Source of the DNA: Strongylocentrotus droebachiensis
Lineage: Eukaryota > Echinodermata > Echinoidea > Camarodonta > Strongylocentrotidae
DNA length: 64,000 nt
NCBI GenBank assembly: GCA_035222895.1
Contig: JAVYIG010002536.1
Coordinates: forward strand, 177,639 to 241,638
Direction: 5' to 3'
Numbering within the stretch: position 1 is the first letter of the stretch; each line of letters starts with the position of its first letter. The position numbers were made by a program, and so were the translations under genes. The notes beneath the pieces were generated by a model. The model made no database searches. It worked only from the letters and a program-made list of their open reading frames with translations, and was not told the DNA's origin. Positions 1 to 14,200 of this stretch are shown here, piece by piece.

Positions 1-1060
1 TCGGCGATTCGCGCATGCGTCGGGTCGTCTCACGTCGTCAGGCCAAATTTGAGAACGCGTTCATACACCATTTGAGGTTAGTCAGAAAACTGGAACCCCG
101 TCTTCAAAATGACGTCATCTTGCTATACCGCCGCGTAAATCAGAAAGGAAAGACAGAAAGAGAAAGCGATAGTATTATAAACACAAATAATAACATGAAA
201 GAAGGTGATAGAAGGAAAAAAACAAAGAATAACATAAGGAACGACAGAAAGAGAAAGTGATAGAATGATTAAAAAAAGAATAACATAAGAGAAGGTGATA
301 GAAGGAAGAAACAAAGAATAACATAAGGAAAGACAGAAAGAGAAAGTGATAAAATAATTAAAACAAAGAATAACATAAGATAATGTGATAGAAGGAAGGA
401 ACAAAGAATAACATAAGGAAAGACAGAAAGAGAAAGTGATGAAATGAAAAAAACAAGATTAACATAAAAGAAGGTAAAAGAAGGAAGAAACAAAGAATAA
501 CATAAGGGATGGTATGAACAAAAAGATAGAACGGTAAAAACAAAGAATTACATTAGAAAAAGGTGATAGAAGGAAGAAACAAAGAATAACATAAAGAACG
601 ACAGAAAGAGAAAGTGATAGTAAAAATGATTAAAAAAAGAATAACATAAGAGAGGGTGATATAAGTAAGAAACAAAGAATAACATAAGGAAAGACAGAAA
701 GAGAAAGTGATTAAATGAAACAAACAAGATTAACATAAAAGAAGGTAAAAAAAGGAAGAAACAACGAATAACATAATGAATGGTATGAAAGAAAAGATAG
801 AACGATAAAAACAAAGAATTACATAAGAAAAAGGTGATAGAAGTTTAACAAAACAAAGAATACAAGATTCGAAGGATAACATAAGAAAAGAAAGAAGAAA
901 CAAAGAATCACATAAGAAAAAAGGAAGAAACAAAGTATATCATAAGAAAAACATAAAGAGAAAATTATAGAAAGAAGACAAAGACTAACTTGACGAAAGA
1001 TTTAAACAAACAGAGAGAATAATAGGCAAAGAATAACATAAAAGGTGAAAGAAGGAGGCA
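1..1060. repeat. A/G-rich minisatellite
   Basis: Imperfect tandem repeats of units such as AACAAAGAATAACATAAG followed by GAAAGACAGAAAGAGAAAGTG and GGTGATAGAAGGAAG. Strand asymmetry (purine on plus) opens meaningless frames on the minus strand. No exon is seen. A short similar tract (AACAAAGAAATACATAAG) occurs near 62280-62370. Confidence 0.85.
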
Positions 1061-1184
1061 TTGAATAAACGCGCGCGGGAGTCATCGCGTAGAGAACGGG
1101 CGTCGACTAAAAACGAAAAGGGTTATAAGGTAGTGAACAGGACGGGTGTCTGACGCAAATTCGCATCGAACACTGTTTGCATAC

Positions 1185-1360
1185 ATAATGAGCTCCATGA
1201 CCTTTGACCTTTGACCTTGCGACCCTAACATCTAATTAGTTCATTAGCTTTGCAAGATACATACATGACCCAAGTTTGGCGGGAATCAATCAACGGGTTC
1301 TTGAGATCACGTGATCACGAGAACGGGACGTACAGACGGACGGCCAAACCGAAAACATAA
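1185..1360 (+). repeat. Dispersed repeat, GACCTTTGACC family
   Basis: Begins around GACCTTTGACCTTTGACCTTGCGACC and ends in GACGTACAGACGGACGGCC. The same family, more complete, occurs at 62700-63050 (GACCTTTGACCTTAGC, ending GACGGACGACGGACGGACTG). Confidence 0.6.
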
Positions 1361-1424
1361 TGTATCCGGCTACTTTGTAGCGGAGGCACACAAATATACT
1401 TTGTATTCGGCAGGCAAACTCTCA

Positions 1425-1500
1425 CTTTCTTCAAATTGTTTTGCAGATAGTCTCACTGCTCCTGTGATTCTCCTCACCTTTCTTTGGAAAATGTGTTCAA
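1425..1500 (-). pseudogene. Partial duplicate of the gene A exon 12 end
   Basis: The stretch around GATAGTCTCACTGCTCCT occurs both here and in exon 12 at 1632-1649, with surrounding similarity (CTTCAA...TTTT). In the duplicate the frame matching S-S-E-T-I runs into a TGA soon after. It is a short, broken copy of the exon edge. Confidence 0.55.
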
Positions 1501-1612
1501 CTTAAACCATATCAGAGAAAATCACAGCGATTTGCACATCTTTTACTCTATCTATCGGAATAAGAATATTTACCTTTCAAGAACCCAAGATAACTAGCTG
1601 ATGAAGTCTTAC

Positions 1613-2308
1613 CTTCTTCAAGTGTTTTTCTGATAGTCTCACTGCTCCTATCACTTTCTTCGTCTTTATTTGATGCAGTTATTTGAATGGTATAATTCAA
1701 ATAGGCATCCAACCCTCTTAACGTGTAAGAGATTGTGTTAGGAACCATGAGAGAGTTTGAAGAAGTTGATCCAGGGGCAGCGTAGTATATCATATAATGA
1801 ACCACTCCACTCCTGCATTCTGCTGATTCCGAGGGGAGGTACTGAAATTAAATTAAAACTCTATTTCATAAATCCAAAGCACAAACTTTTAACTGGCAAA
1901 CAGATACATTTGTACACCTGTTTTTAAATCCAATTTTTTTTCGTTTCGTCAAATGTTGAGAGGTACGTAAAGGGGCATCTAGAATGCCGAAGGCATAATA
2001 GTGAAGTGAGTCAATTATCGTTCAAATTTGACATATCTCGATTAAATTAGAGGTAAAATCAAGTTTAATCAAGGTAAAACATATATTTACCAGCTCCATA
2101 ACATAACAGTGCAGTTATACATCAATATAATAGCGTTATGACTATTAACAGTTATGTATTTTCTGTTCTGGAAGAGTCTTTTCATCCATCTTCATTTCAC
2201 TAAGTGACCAAAAAGCTATTCTTAAAACAGTTCATACCTCCCATGTCACCTCTAGCTCTTTAGGGTTGACGGCTTCCACTAGTAGTCCAGTTGGAGAAGC
2301 ACTGGGTT
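1613..2308 (-). CDS. Gene A exons 11-12: second fibronectin type III domain (split)
   Basis: Two exons: 2308-2238 (71 bp, phase 1 to 0) with P-S-A-S-P-T-G-L-L-V-E-A-V and V-T-W-E (A and B strands), and 1841-1613 (229 bp, phase 0 to 1) with G-V-V-H-Y-M-I-Y-Y, then L-R-G-L-D-A-Y-L-N-Y-T-I-Q-I-T-A (F strand). Together they form one complete FN3 domain; a phase-0 intron within FN3 is common. Donor GAAG|GTAAGA at 1613 leads out of the domain in phase 1. No further exon is convincing between 1 and 1612, so the rest of the gene lies to the left. Confidence 0.8.
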
Positions 2309-5226
2309 CTGAAGTTTAAAAAACAGTTCTTTGGTTTTATTGTATTTTTAAAGGTTATATCCATTATTGAATAACCCATTTGTGCACTGCTGTGGGGAAT
2401 TAAGTTGTTGCAAGTTGCAAATACTTACAGAAATGACCTGTATGTGAATGTAAACAATCGTAATCGCGCTCAGACACTTTTGTGGTAAGCGCTTTATAAA
2501 GCACCGTTCTTATTATTATTTTATAGAATATACTAAATGGCTTGGACCTATAGTAGATGAATTCATAAAATGTAGATGAAGGTCGTGGTAAAGTCATACA
2601 TACACACGATTTTCTGACATCGCAACGGTGTACTTCTAGCATTCTAATTCATTTGTAGCATTCAAATTAGCACTTTGTGCACTAAAATTAATGGTCAATA
2701 TACATTTCTCGTTTATTACACACTTTTTATAGCTCATTCTTTTTCTTTCAAGATCGTTTTTTCATGTGTATTTCATCCTATTTTATTTTCTTGCATTTAT
2801 ACTCTTTATATACTTTTAGATTTATCAGATATTCATCAGCCTTTAAGTTTGATTGTTTAAAAAAAGACTTACATCTACGGACTTGATGGTCCGATTTGTG
2901 TAAATTTTCATATAAGGAAGTTGTTTGTCTTGTGTTTCATCATAAATTTATCACAATTTTCATTATGTGACTGGGGTAGGTGTTTTTGTATCCCCACTTT
3001 TACGGGGTATATGAACATATCCGTTCAGAAAGGCCATATCCCTTGATTTCGCCCCTTCTTTACCTAATGTCTGACTTCACACATATGCTTTGTCCTCAAA
3101 ATTAATGAATTGAATAACAGAAAAGACCCCAATGGCAAATCATGTATGTAATTGCATTTTTTTTAAAACTGTAAACGTGTGTTGCATTTCTTCCCCCTAA
3201 CATTCCTAACTTGAATAAACATAATTCGAATACGAATGACAGGTGTTAATTTGAATGATAAAAATGACGCCTCGACAAGTGACGATTAATTTGAATGCTA
3301 GTTGAGTAGTTTCTAAATTGAATGACAGATCTATGAAATCCTTCGACCAAAATCCTAAATTAAATACAAAATCGGGAAATTTGAATGATAATTGGCATGG
3401 CAAAGCTGATCTGCGCTAACTTAAATGCAAAGTAAATGAATTTGAATGACAAACTCGCGAATTTGGCCGGGAAATCCTATATTATGCCCATACACAGCAG
3501 AATCGTTTTAAAAGATCTGATTTTTTAATACAAAACCCAAAACCATTTTGGTTTTGTTTTAATTATGTTGCTACTGTTGCGTGGCAATGATTTTATGAAG
3601 ATGTGATTGTGTCTATCGTCACCTTGTTATGGCAATGGAAAGTGCAAACATTTCAATGTCACATATTTTACTCATTGAACTAGATAATTTAAGAGCCTTT
3701 GAATAATGGAAAGCGCACACATATCCCATTAATATGTACGTATCATTTACTTATAATATAATACATGTACTTCCTTGTAGATAAATGTACATTGACAAAT
3801 AACCATATTCAAATGTTTTATTCTGCACCCTGAAATCATGACAAACCCTTGGCGCATTGAATTATTAATCTTCTGAACTTACTTCCACATCGAGTTATTG
3901 TGTTGTTCTTAGGAGACAAGGGTCCTGTTCCACCTGTTCCTTCCCTCACTGCTGCTACACGAAACATGTATTCTGTGTCGGGTGTCAGGTTAATAACGAT
4001 AGCTGATGGTTGGTCTACTCTCTGATCCGCTACCCAGTCACCATCCTTCATTACAAAGACATCATATCCTACCAGAGGAGGATCACCTATGTCATCTTCT
4101 TCAGACCATGCATTCCATTGAAGACCAATTGTAGCTGACGTTGTGCTCACTATCACCGGTGCATTCTCAATGACTGGCAGAACTGAACAAATACAAAAAG
4201 AGACAATAATATAGTATTAATGACTGCTTTGAGAGAAATAGTTGTTTTATTACGCTCAAGGGAAGGTTAGAATTGTGCTATTACCCGAGGCGTGCCGAGG
4301 GCAATAGCCCAATTGTAACCTTCCCGAGAGCGTAATAAAACAACTATTTCTCTCAAAGCAGTCATTAATACTTTTATATGCCGAAAAAAAAATAGACTAA
4401 AAAATAAAAAAACTTTTGTCGAAGATGAGATTCGAACTCTTGCGTACAAAAGGTGATGTAACTAAAGTCAGCGCCTTAACCCGCTCGGCTACAAAGTACT
4501 TTTTTCTTATATATAGATTAAAATGGATTGAAAACGGTTTCGAGTGGAGGATGCTTCGCGGCTGCTCCATATAAACAGGCCCTTCTTTTACTTTTGCAAT
4601 GCATATTGGCACGAATTTAGATCAAGATCTATCGGCAGATGTTGTTTTTTTTGTTTTTGGAAGTTTATTTTCGTCTTCATGTCAACAATGCAAGATAAAA
4701 TTGTCGGTAAGATCGATCGAGATTCAATTGTATTGAAATTGCCGACCAATTTTTCGCACACGTACGCGGTATCCTCGATCGCTCAGACCATTTTTTAACA
4801 TGTAAACCTATGGGGTAACCATGGAGACTGAACTATTTTCCCAATAACCATGGTTATTTGGAATTTTACAGAAATAGTTGAAGTTTATGAATGCAATTCG
4901 ACCAATCAGATGGCTGGATTTCTTAAGTGAGGTATATAATACGTATTATATCCTGCATCAAAAATTTGTTGGCTTTTGATTGGTTGAGAGCTCGTCACAT
5001 GACCAGAAATATTTGAACTATTTTTAGAAAGTACTATATGAGAGTACTATTTGGGAGTACTATTTGGGAGTTGAAAATAAAATGTGATTTTTTTTATTTT
5101 TTTTATTGAATTTTTGCTTCTTTCAAATCTTAATTTAATGAAAACAAATTATTTTAAATCTTTTTAGATAAAAATTGACATTTTGTTGGTTCTAAACTAT
5201 TTTTTTCCCAAAAATATTTTTTTTAT

Positions 5227-5258
<32 letters not shown>

Positions 5259-8200
5259 TGTTGATGCAGGATATAAAATAAATATACCATGCCTTCTATT
5301 CGAGGTACTGGTAAAAACTATGGGCCTCGGTGACTCCAAAAGTACCATTTGCTTTGGGGCTGCGCCCCTCAGCAAATAGTACTATTGGAGTCACCTCTTG
5401 CGCATAGTTTTAACCCGAACCTCTCAAGACAGTGTATACTTGTATAATATAACTTATTGAAATACCAGTCAAAATCAATTACACACCTAGGTTCTTCCAT
5501 CAAGTCAATATGTATATGAAATTTACCAAAGTACACAGGAATACTATAATGCGGAGAATATGCATACGTTGTGTGTGAGCAAGTCTGAGTACAATGACAT
5601 GGTTCATAATACATTGTGAGGCACTTAGAGACATTGTAGATGTATCAAGTGTTACATAAACCCCAAATATTACCATTATTAAATATTAAAATATAAAGTG
5701 TATTAATTAACTCACATGCAGGGCCTATGTATATAGGTAATGTATATGATGCGACTTGCCTGCACAAACTACTGTATCAATATAAGAACAGACATTCCAT
5801 GTCCTCTTTTTTAGTAGATATTGGTTTATTTAGTATGCCCCCTAGGCTCACCCATTTGTTTGTATTACTGAAGGCTAATTCACACATATTTTGCCAACAC
5901 ACGTCTGTTGTTGATGTAACAGCTGTTGTGACTGTTGTTGCTGATGAAATGGTTGTTTTTGATGTGGATGATGTTGTTGTCGTGGTGGTGGTTTGTGTTA
6001 TGGTTGTCATTGATCTTATAACACTGTTGTTGTTGTTTTTATTGTTGTTGTTATTTTATGGAGGAACAGGACAGGGCATGTACCTGCCTCTTCAGTTGAC
6101 ATGAACTTCCAGAAACCAGAGCCCCCTACAACATAACTGATTCAACCCCTGTACCCCTGCATTCAGAGAGCATGACTGAGAATAATTCTGCATTTAAAGA
6201 AAGTGATATTATGCTTTCTATTAAACAGGTATCTCACAGAATTTGAGTATTGCGATGTCACGCAATTTGCTCACCATAGGTTGCACTGATAATAGGCGTC
6301 CTCAGATAGCCTATCCTTTCAAAAATAAGATAGCAAACGTATTCCCCATATTCCAGTGGGTACACACTATCAACATCAAAGACAACAGCTCGTTCTGACC
6401 CTGAGACAGTGCTAGATCTCCTGGTGATTCCTGTCGTGTTATAGGTGCTTCCAGTATATCTGTAAAGATTAACTGAGGATTCACCAGGAAGTGGGATACT
6501 CTCAACATAATATGTGAAGGTAGATGGTTGGTATGGGTTTACTCTCACTGGAACCAATCTTGATATTTCTGTCAAAAACGAAGAAAAGACAATTAAGAAC
6601 ATTAATTAAAACTCACAATTTTGAACACGAAATCTGCTCGCTTAATGTATTTCACCTACAGTAAATATGGGAAACACATCCTACATGAACTTTATAGAAC
6701 ATGACCAATCATGATATCAAAACTAAAAAAAAAGGATTTGTTTAAATTAGATATTAGAAAGAATGACCAATTACTTATAATCTTGATACTCCTGTCAAAA
6801 ACCAAGCCGAAATATAATTAATTAAAGACCTTCTCCGATGAAAATACAACTTAATATAAATGGAAAGCTGATTGGACGTAGAATACAAAAACATACACAA
6901 ACAACTTATGTTTCATTTCTTTACTGTACAATAAGCAGATAAAGACTTCCTTTCACTCAGCCCCCTCGGAAAACACCAGCTGGTGTTATTTAACACCAGG
7001 GTTTGGAATTAAACAATTCAATTCCACTCTTGGTGTTAATATTTGACAACTCCTACTGGTGTAGATTAATTAACACCAATATCTGGAATCATAACAAATT
7101 CAATTCCACTTTTGGTGTTTATATTCTTGATCCATTAGAGATTTTTCTATGGGTTTCTTATGGTCCCACATTCCATATTCCCTATTATCGACCATTATCG
7201 ACCAGGGTAGAAGAACCAGTGGTAAACTGATAATTCATAATCGATGTTGGCAACTGTCCACTAATAGGTATATTCTAATCTCCATTGCATTAACTCCATC
7301 ACATATATTATTTGAAGTAAATTCAAGATTAACATTTAAGTGATTGTTGTTGTTGTTCTTGGGTTTTAAGGCTGACGAATCTAAAAAGATTATTTCTGCC
7401 TGGCTGTGCTGTTTTGTTGCCATAAATGCTGATAAAAATGACGCACGTGGTTAGTTAATTCAGACCTATTCCGTGGTACAGTTACATCTCTGTGTTCTTT
7501 TTGTGTTGCATTTTTAGCCAAACTGTCGGCTCTTTCGTTTCCCAGTAGGTCACAATGCGCAGGTATCCACTCAAAATGTATGTCTATACCAAAAACGCCT
7601 AATTGTCTAAACTAGATTTGTCCATGTTTTTAATAGCCTACAAAGCTGACATGGAATCTGATAATATTACCACAGAAACTGGGAGATAGTCCTCCATCCA
7701 TTGTAATGCTAGGATGATTGCTGTCAGTTCAGCAGTCATAATATTTACTGGGGTTATTCTATAACCTTTACTTATCATAAATTTTGGAATATAAAAGGCT
7801 GCACCTGTAATAGGCCATCATCAAGTTTGTATCCATCTGTATATATTTTCAAGTGGTTGTTCCATTTTATTGAAATATTTTCCAATGCACAGTTTAACTG
7901 CTGTATTGGAAGCGATTATTTATTTTTCACTTGATCATGTATACTGAAAGAGACGTTTGGTTTCACAAAATGCCAAGGAGGAGTGCGAGGAATACAATCT
8001 GCCTGTTTTTCTAGGTTTTATGTTTCATACAGGCTGGTACACGAATATATAATAAACATGCATGTTGGTTCTTGGTTAGTAATCATATAATCAATATATC
8101 TATTGCTAAAACGTTAATGTAATTGTAACTAGATCTGACAAATAATCTATTGGTCAATAATTGCTAAAGGAAAATACAAATCACAAAATTGATGTGCATT

Positions 8201-11200
8201 GTCATAATTTGCTTAACAAATCATGATAAATGTATTTTTTCTGTGAACTCGTGTAAAGTAATCATTAAAGGTAATACAAAGTTTTGGTTCGGGGTCATGA
8301 ATTTGGTTCAAATGAACATATTGGAAGCATATACGATCCTACAATATTCAGTGATCGTTGTCGCGGTCGAAATCGACTCTAAAGTTATGAAATTGTAAAT
8401 AATAAACACTTTATGTTGAATAGCTCCCTCTCAAGGTCAAGATATTAATTAAGCTATAAAACAATGTTTATTGACTAAAATTGACTGATTAGCTATTCTC
8501 GTTCGGAAATTATATACCACAACTACATACTCTGAGATTTGCATGGTCGCAGCTACCATTGTACGGCCGTAGGAGCTATTTGAAATTTATCAAAATTTTC
8601 TCGAAAGCAGAAGTGTTTTAGGGGCTAAAATTTCTGGTGTTTTTAATACATCCACAGGGGCATCCAAATATATTAAAATTGTAAAGAATCACTATCCACC
8701 CATTTTTCAAAATTTCCCAAAACTTTGTAATACCTTTAAAGTAGATATTCATTGATTTTAAAAAGTAACTTTATTTTTATTATTGCAAAGTTGAAACTTT
8801 GATTCGACAAGGTTATCAGAATTCAATGCCTGGAAACATTCGAAGGAATGATTATTATAAATTACAAAACGCTTAAATACAGCCCCAGCATAGCACCTGA
8901 AGAGCTCTCCGAATGCTGCTGAGATGATTGGACATGATTTGCACAAGCAGACGATGTCCCATGACATCTCACACATTCATCTTCTCTTGAGTTCGTTCTC
9001 TTACTTCACTACCGTCGGGCTAAATGTATAATCTATTGCCTCACTCTAAACCCCGCGTATGGTTTTATTTTGAAGACAAATGCAGCGATACAAAAATAAA
9101 GGAATCTGTCGCGTGCAAACAAAATAAGATGCCATTGTATATTCAGCTACACACACCGCGGTATGTTCGGCGTTTCAAGAGGAAACAAATGTCGTCCTTA
9201 ATATCATTCGGGGGGGGGGGTTCTATTTGAAAGTCTGGTTTCTTTGATTATTAATTAACCCCTATCCTGTGTATTTACAAGCAAAATATTTTAGTTATCA
9301 GAATCGGGTCATATCCCCTTTTGAATGGTTTGACATGCCATTACATTTATATACACTAAACTCATTATAATTTGACAAATAATAGCTTTGCAATTTTGTT
9401 CATTCTTTATGGGATGTCGTCTGCTTGGGCAGTATTGGTCCATATTGTGACGTCATTAAAACATCGTTATTTTTCTGGCGAATCTCTCGTATATCCCAGC
9501 TGCTATGGAGGTGGTTGTATTTTTATTTTTCATAACACACCCGATATGACCATCTGTTAGCTTACCAGTTTCTAGTGATACATAAGTTGACATATTTGTG
9601 ATTTTCTTTGAATTTCACCTTTAAGCGCGCGTACACTTTGTGAAAACTTATTCGACCAATCAACCGCCTTAAACGAAATCACGTGATGATACTTTCAACA
9701 CCGAGCATAAAACTACACCGTGTTACTTGACACCCAGTAATTATTAATGCATACTTAAATCTGACCGGTGTTAACAATAACACAACTGAGACAACACACC
9801 TTTATAATCAACACCAATGGTGTCAAAAAAATTCAATACCATACTGGTGTAAGAATTTCTACACCCTGGTTTTTTACAGTGTATATTGAAGATTCGAATT
9901 GTAGAAATAATAAGTTCACAAGAAAATGGTTTCAATTCAGGAATTGTTTATATAAGAAGATTTTTTTCTGAATTTTTTTATTTCTATTTTTTTTTAATTA
10001 TTAGCAGTAGTCACAACAAAATAGTTGTATATAGCCCAATAATTAAAGGATAATAAATCTCTTTTATGTTGCTTCTTCCTTCTTTTTTTTTCATGAATAT
10101 CAGAAATACATTATTTATTGATAATATGTATGTCTTCTGTTAGCTGGACAGTTCAACAAATATGTGTATCTTGAGTAGTCAATTTTATTCATGTTATAAA
10201 TGCGAATTACCTTCAATATATGTTTGTTAATTTGTTGCAAATGAAAATCAATAAAATCCCTGTGAAATTAAAAAGTATGAAAAAAAAGAATTAAGCAATA
10301 TCATAAAAAACTACCACAAATAAACTCGTATGTGTACATACTGGTGTACCTATAACCAAGGGAAGATCTTCACCTGATTACTTCGTTTAAAATGTAATTG
10401 CCTACTTTATATCAATGCAGTATTCCTGGTATGCAAATCATGTTTCTAGGACACGTACCCCCTTGACATCAACCCCCGGATAACCACCCCCAGTCAACAA
10501 ACCCTTAGGACAACTACTCCCGGGTAACCATCCTCTAGGACGACCACCCCCTGGGACAACTACCCTGGGACAATTAACCCCACCCAGACTACTACCCATA
10601 GGACAACTACCCCCCGGACAACTACCCCCAGAAAACTACCCCCATACAACTCCCCCCTACGACAACCATCCTCTAGGACAACTATCCCCCGGACAACTAT
10701 CCTAGGGGTAGTTGTCCGGGTTGTTGTTGTCCCGGGGGGTAGTCGTCCTAGAAGGTGGTTGCCCTAGGAGGTAGTTGTCCTAGGGGGTAGTTGACTGGGG
10801 GTGGTTATCCGGGGGATGGATGTCCAGGGGGTAGGTGTCCGTATACGGCAAATCATACATGCTTCGTGAAACCACTGACTATTATCAATCATGAAGTCTA
10901 TCCACTTAATAAAACAATTTGTGTACTATACAGCCAAACCTGTCTTCTTCTTCTTCTTCTTTTTCTGGATAATCTGCCTCCTTCAATACTGAACATTCTT
11001 GCAGATGTAAATACTAGGGTGTGCAGGTGCATGGACAACTACACCGGGGTTCCCCCTACACTTATACAAATAGTGCAGTGGGTTCTTAAGGTGCAGATGG
11101 TGTTGACTCTCCTCTACACGGAGCTTCCATTTAATGTCCTATCCGAGGAGTGCTTTCCACTTAACATAGCCTGCGTCTATGAAACAAGGGGAGGGGCACG

Positions 11201-14200
11201 TTAACACACAACGCAGGCTTTAGTGGGATGTGATTCGAAACCGAGATCTTTGGTTCGACAGGCAGATGCTTTACCGACTGAGCCAACTCATCCTCTTAGC
11301 GACCACATGTCTATAACGACCACCAGTCCATAACGACCACTTAAAATCGCCCTGTGAGATTTCATGTACTTAAATCTCGTGCACGACTATCTGCCTAACG
11401 CGACCAGCAGCCACTCATTTTGCTTTCGCTGGCCACCGAAAATGCCCACACAACGACCGGAAGGACCAGACATGTAGCGACCAGCAACAACAGCGCTTGA
11501 GCAATTTCTACAGCGGCAGCCTAGATCTAACGGTCATTTACACACAAATATCTATTCAACCCGAAGCTTTTCTTATAAAAATGTTATCAAAACATTTAAT
11601 TACCGAACAGGATATGGTTTATTGTACATTTCATTATAGGGCCTATTGCTTATTGAAAACATACACATATAGCGTCATTGTCATGAACTTCGCGATCGAT
11701 GCTCACCCGTTCGCGCACTGGGCGACCTGCGAGAAGCCTGGTGAGTGGGCAGCAAGCTGTCTGTCAACCAATTATTCAGGGCCGTTCATTTTTATTTCCT
11801 TTAAAAAATTTTTGATATGCCCTCAAATAAAAAAAACCGGGACAATTTCGAAAAAATAAGAAAATTTTAAATTATTTTGTATTTAGGTTTTGACTAAAAA
11901 CCATACCACTCTATGTTTATTATGTCTATAGACAAGATTACTCAATAACGGATAATCATTTAGAGGGGGAAAAAGTTTGTGTTTTACATTAAACTTTTAC
12001 ATTACAATATGCTTAAAGGGATAGTTGAGTTCTGTTGCAAAGGGCGCTACACAAAATAATTTTTTGTGAGATAATGAAAAACAGAGTGTCAAATTTGAAA
12101 GAACATAATATTTAAACGACAAAATCATCTTTGTTTGATCAAAATCGGTTCAGAGACGGCTGAAATATAACGATTTCTAATACTTGTGTACCACCACAAA
12201 TATTAGATATTTTGAAAAATTTGAAAAAACCGTTGAAAAAAACACGAAATAACGCCTTTTACGTCGTATTTCAGCCAATGCCGATGTTGGCTTTTTGGTT
12301 GGCATTTTCGTGTTGCTTATATTATCCACAATCAGCAGGCTCATGTATTGTTATTTTGAATTAAATAATTAATTAACGGTCACCGTGTTTTTTTGAAAGT
12401 GGAGCTGAATTGGTATGATCGTATTGGCAAAATTTCACATATTTTGGGGTCTAAAATTACCTTCATAGCAATTTTAGGTTCTAAAAGGGCACTATAAATG
12501 TCATAGATAAGAATATGAGCAATAACCATGCACTTTGAAGGCATTTGCGGTCTGAAAACAGAAATCAACTATCCCTTTAAGTGTCTGCAACAAACAAGAA
12601 TAATAATCATAATAATAACTAGAAATGCAATCGTGTCACAACGATGTGCGTGCAATGACGCCATGTAATTTCTACGTGTCAAACGAAAGAGCTTCTCTCG
12701 GACTATCCAGAGCAATTTGTACGAAGTCTGTAGCTTCTGTGATATTGGAGATAGGTAGGGCGAAAGAAAGGCCTCAATAGTGACCTTGATGGGATGGTAG
12801 TGACTATGCCTACGAAGTTTGAAAGAAATTGGGATAGGGGAAAGAACGTAGAAAGGGCTCGCAAGCACTGCGTGCAAAAACCAATGGGATTTGGTGCATG
12901 TTCGTCATTGCAATCAAGATCGTTCTGGGGGCCAAAAGCGTGAACCCGATATGCCCCATAGACAATGCGTGTAATGCATGGACGGAAAACGTACAGGATA
13001 TGTATTATGACCGGAGTTAAATAGTTTTTTCCCTCTCTCTTTATGTCTCTTTATGGGCCGTATTTTGTATCATTAGAAAGAGAATTTCATGGTTTCTTTT
13101 TTTCTATGATAATCCTATCGAAACACGTGATGTAAAATAGATTTATAGGACAAAATGGCGTCTTAAATGGCCCTCTTGAGTCTTGACCAATTTCAAAAAT
13201 CTGGCCACGAGGTGCCCTGCGTATTGGAACTCGGCATGTCACTGCAAATTTTCAAGGAAAAAAAAAGGACGTTTAAGGGGCGAAAAGCAGTCTGAAAAAA
13301 TGACGTCTTAGCCGATACGTGTTAGATTCGGGCGGAAACTCGGTGGAATTCGTGTAGTAACCTTTGTTCAAATGCGATTTACTCACAATTTTCTGTGTGA
13401 ACATATACTATACTTGGTATCATTCGAAAGGGCACTTCAATGCGGTCAGTTTGACACCATTTTTATCTGCGCGCAATGTACTGCACGCATAAAACGCGCT
13501 ATTACGTAATGCATAGTAAATTCATCATTTTGGGCGATAACTTTGCGCTGACATATTCGAATTTGACCAAACTTAGCAAACAGTTGTCACGTATATGGAT
13601 ACATGTTTCTGCCAAGTTTCATTGATGTAGGTATACAGATCGCCATTTTAGAGCAAGTTGAAGTTATTTCTCAATTTTCTTGAAAATGGCGAACTTGGAG
13701 GGCAATTTTCTCAAATTTGGTCAGTGATAGGGTATATAATTTTGTATATGGCTGGAAAGGGCATATCTTCAAGTATCTAAATCCAAAAAAGGGTACGGGT
13801 CTGCAAAGCCATAATGGAGATACGGCTACAGAAAGAAAGCCAATTCCCAGAACTTTAGAGGGCGCTATTTATGTTTTGCAAAGCCATTGGAGCGTGAAAT
13901 TTGGCATGGCTATGTGCAATTATGAGATAAAGATACTGTGAGATTTAAATACCAAACGGAATTTATATGAAAAAGTTATGGCAGTTTTAGTTTATTTAGG
14001 GGTCAATTTTTCAAGACTTTGAGAGATTTTTGACGGAGTCGGTTTCAGATTTGAATTTTGAGTACGAAGATGGCATTTTGAAGGGCGGGTTATGCGTCGC
14101 AGATTAAAGAACATCTCTTAGACTATCTAGAGGAATTTGTTAGAAGGTTGTAGGAACTAGGATAGTGGAGATAGGAAGGAAGAAAGAAAGGCCTTAAAAT

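Noticed and set aside
123..933. Several minus-strand frames of repeated F-L-P-S and L-S-L-S words
   Set aside because: All come from the A/G-rich minisatellite.
1311..1505. 64-codon plus-strand frame
   Set aside because: Covers the end of a dispersed repeat and the broken FN3 exon copy; no support.
5727..6104. 125-codon plus-strand frame rich in Val and Leu
   Set aside because: TTG/GTT repeat translation; the opposite strand gives an equally long poly-Thr frame.
11497..11859. 120-codon frame on the plus strand
   Set aside because: No motif, no splice context, in a repeat-rich intron of a gene on the other strand.
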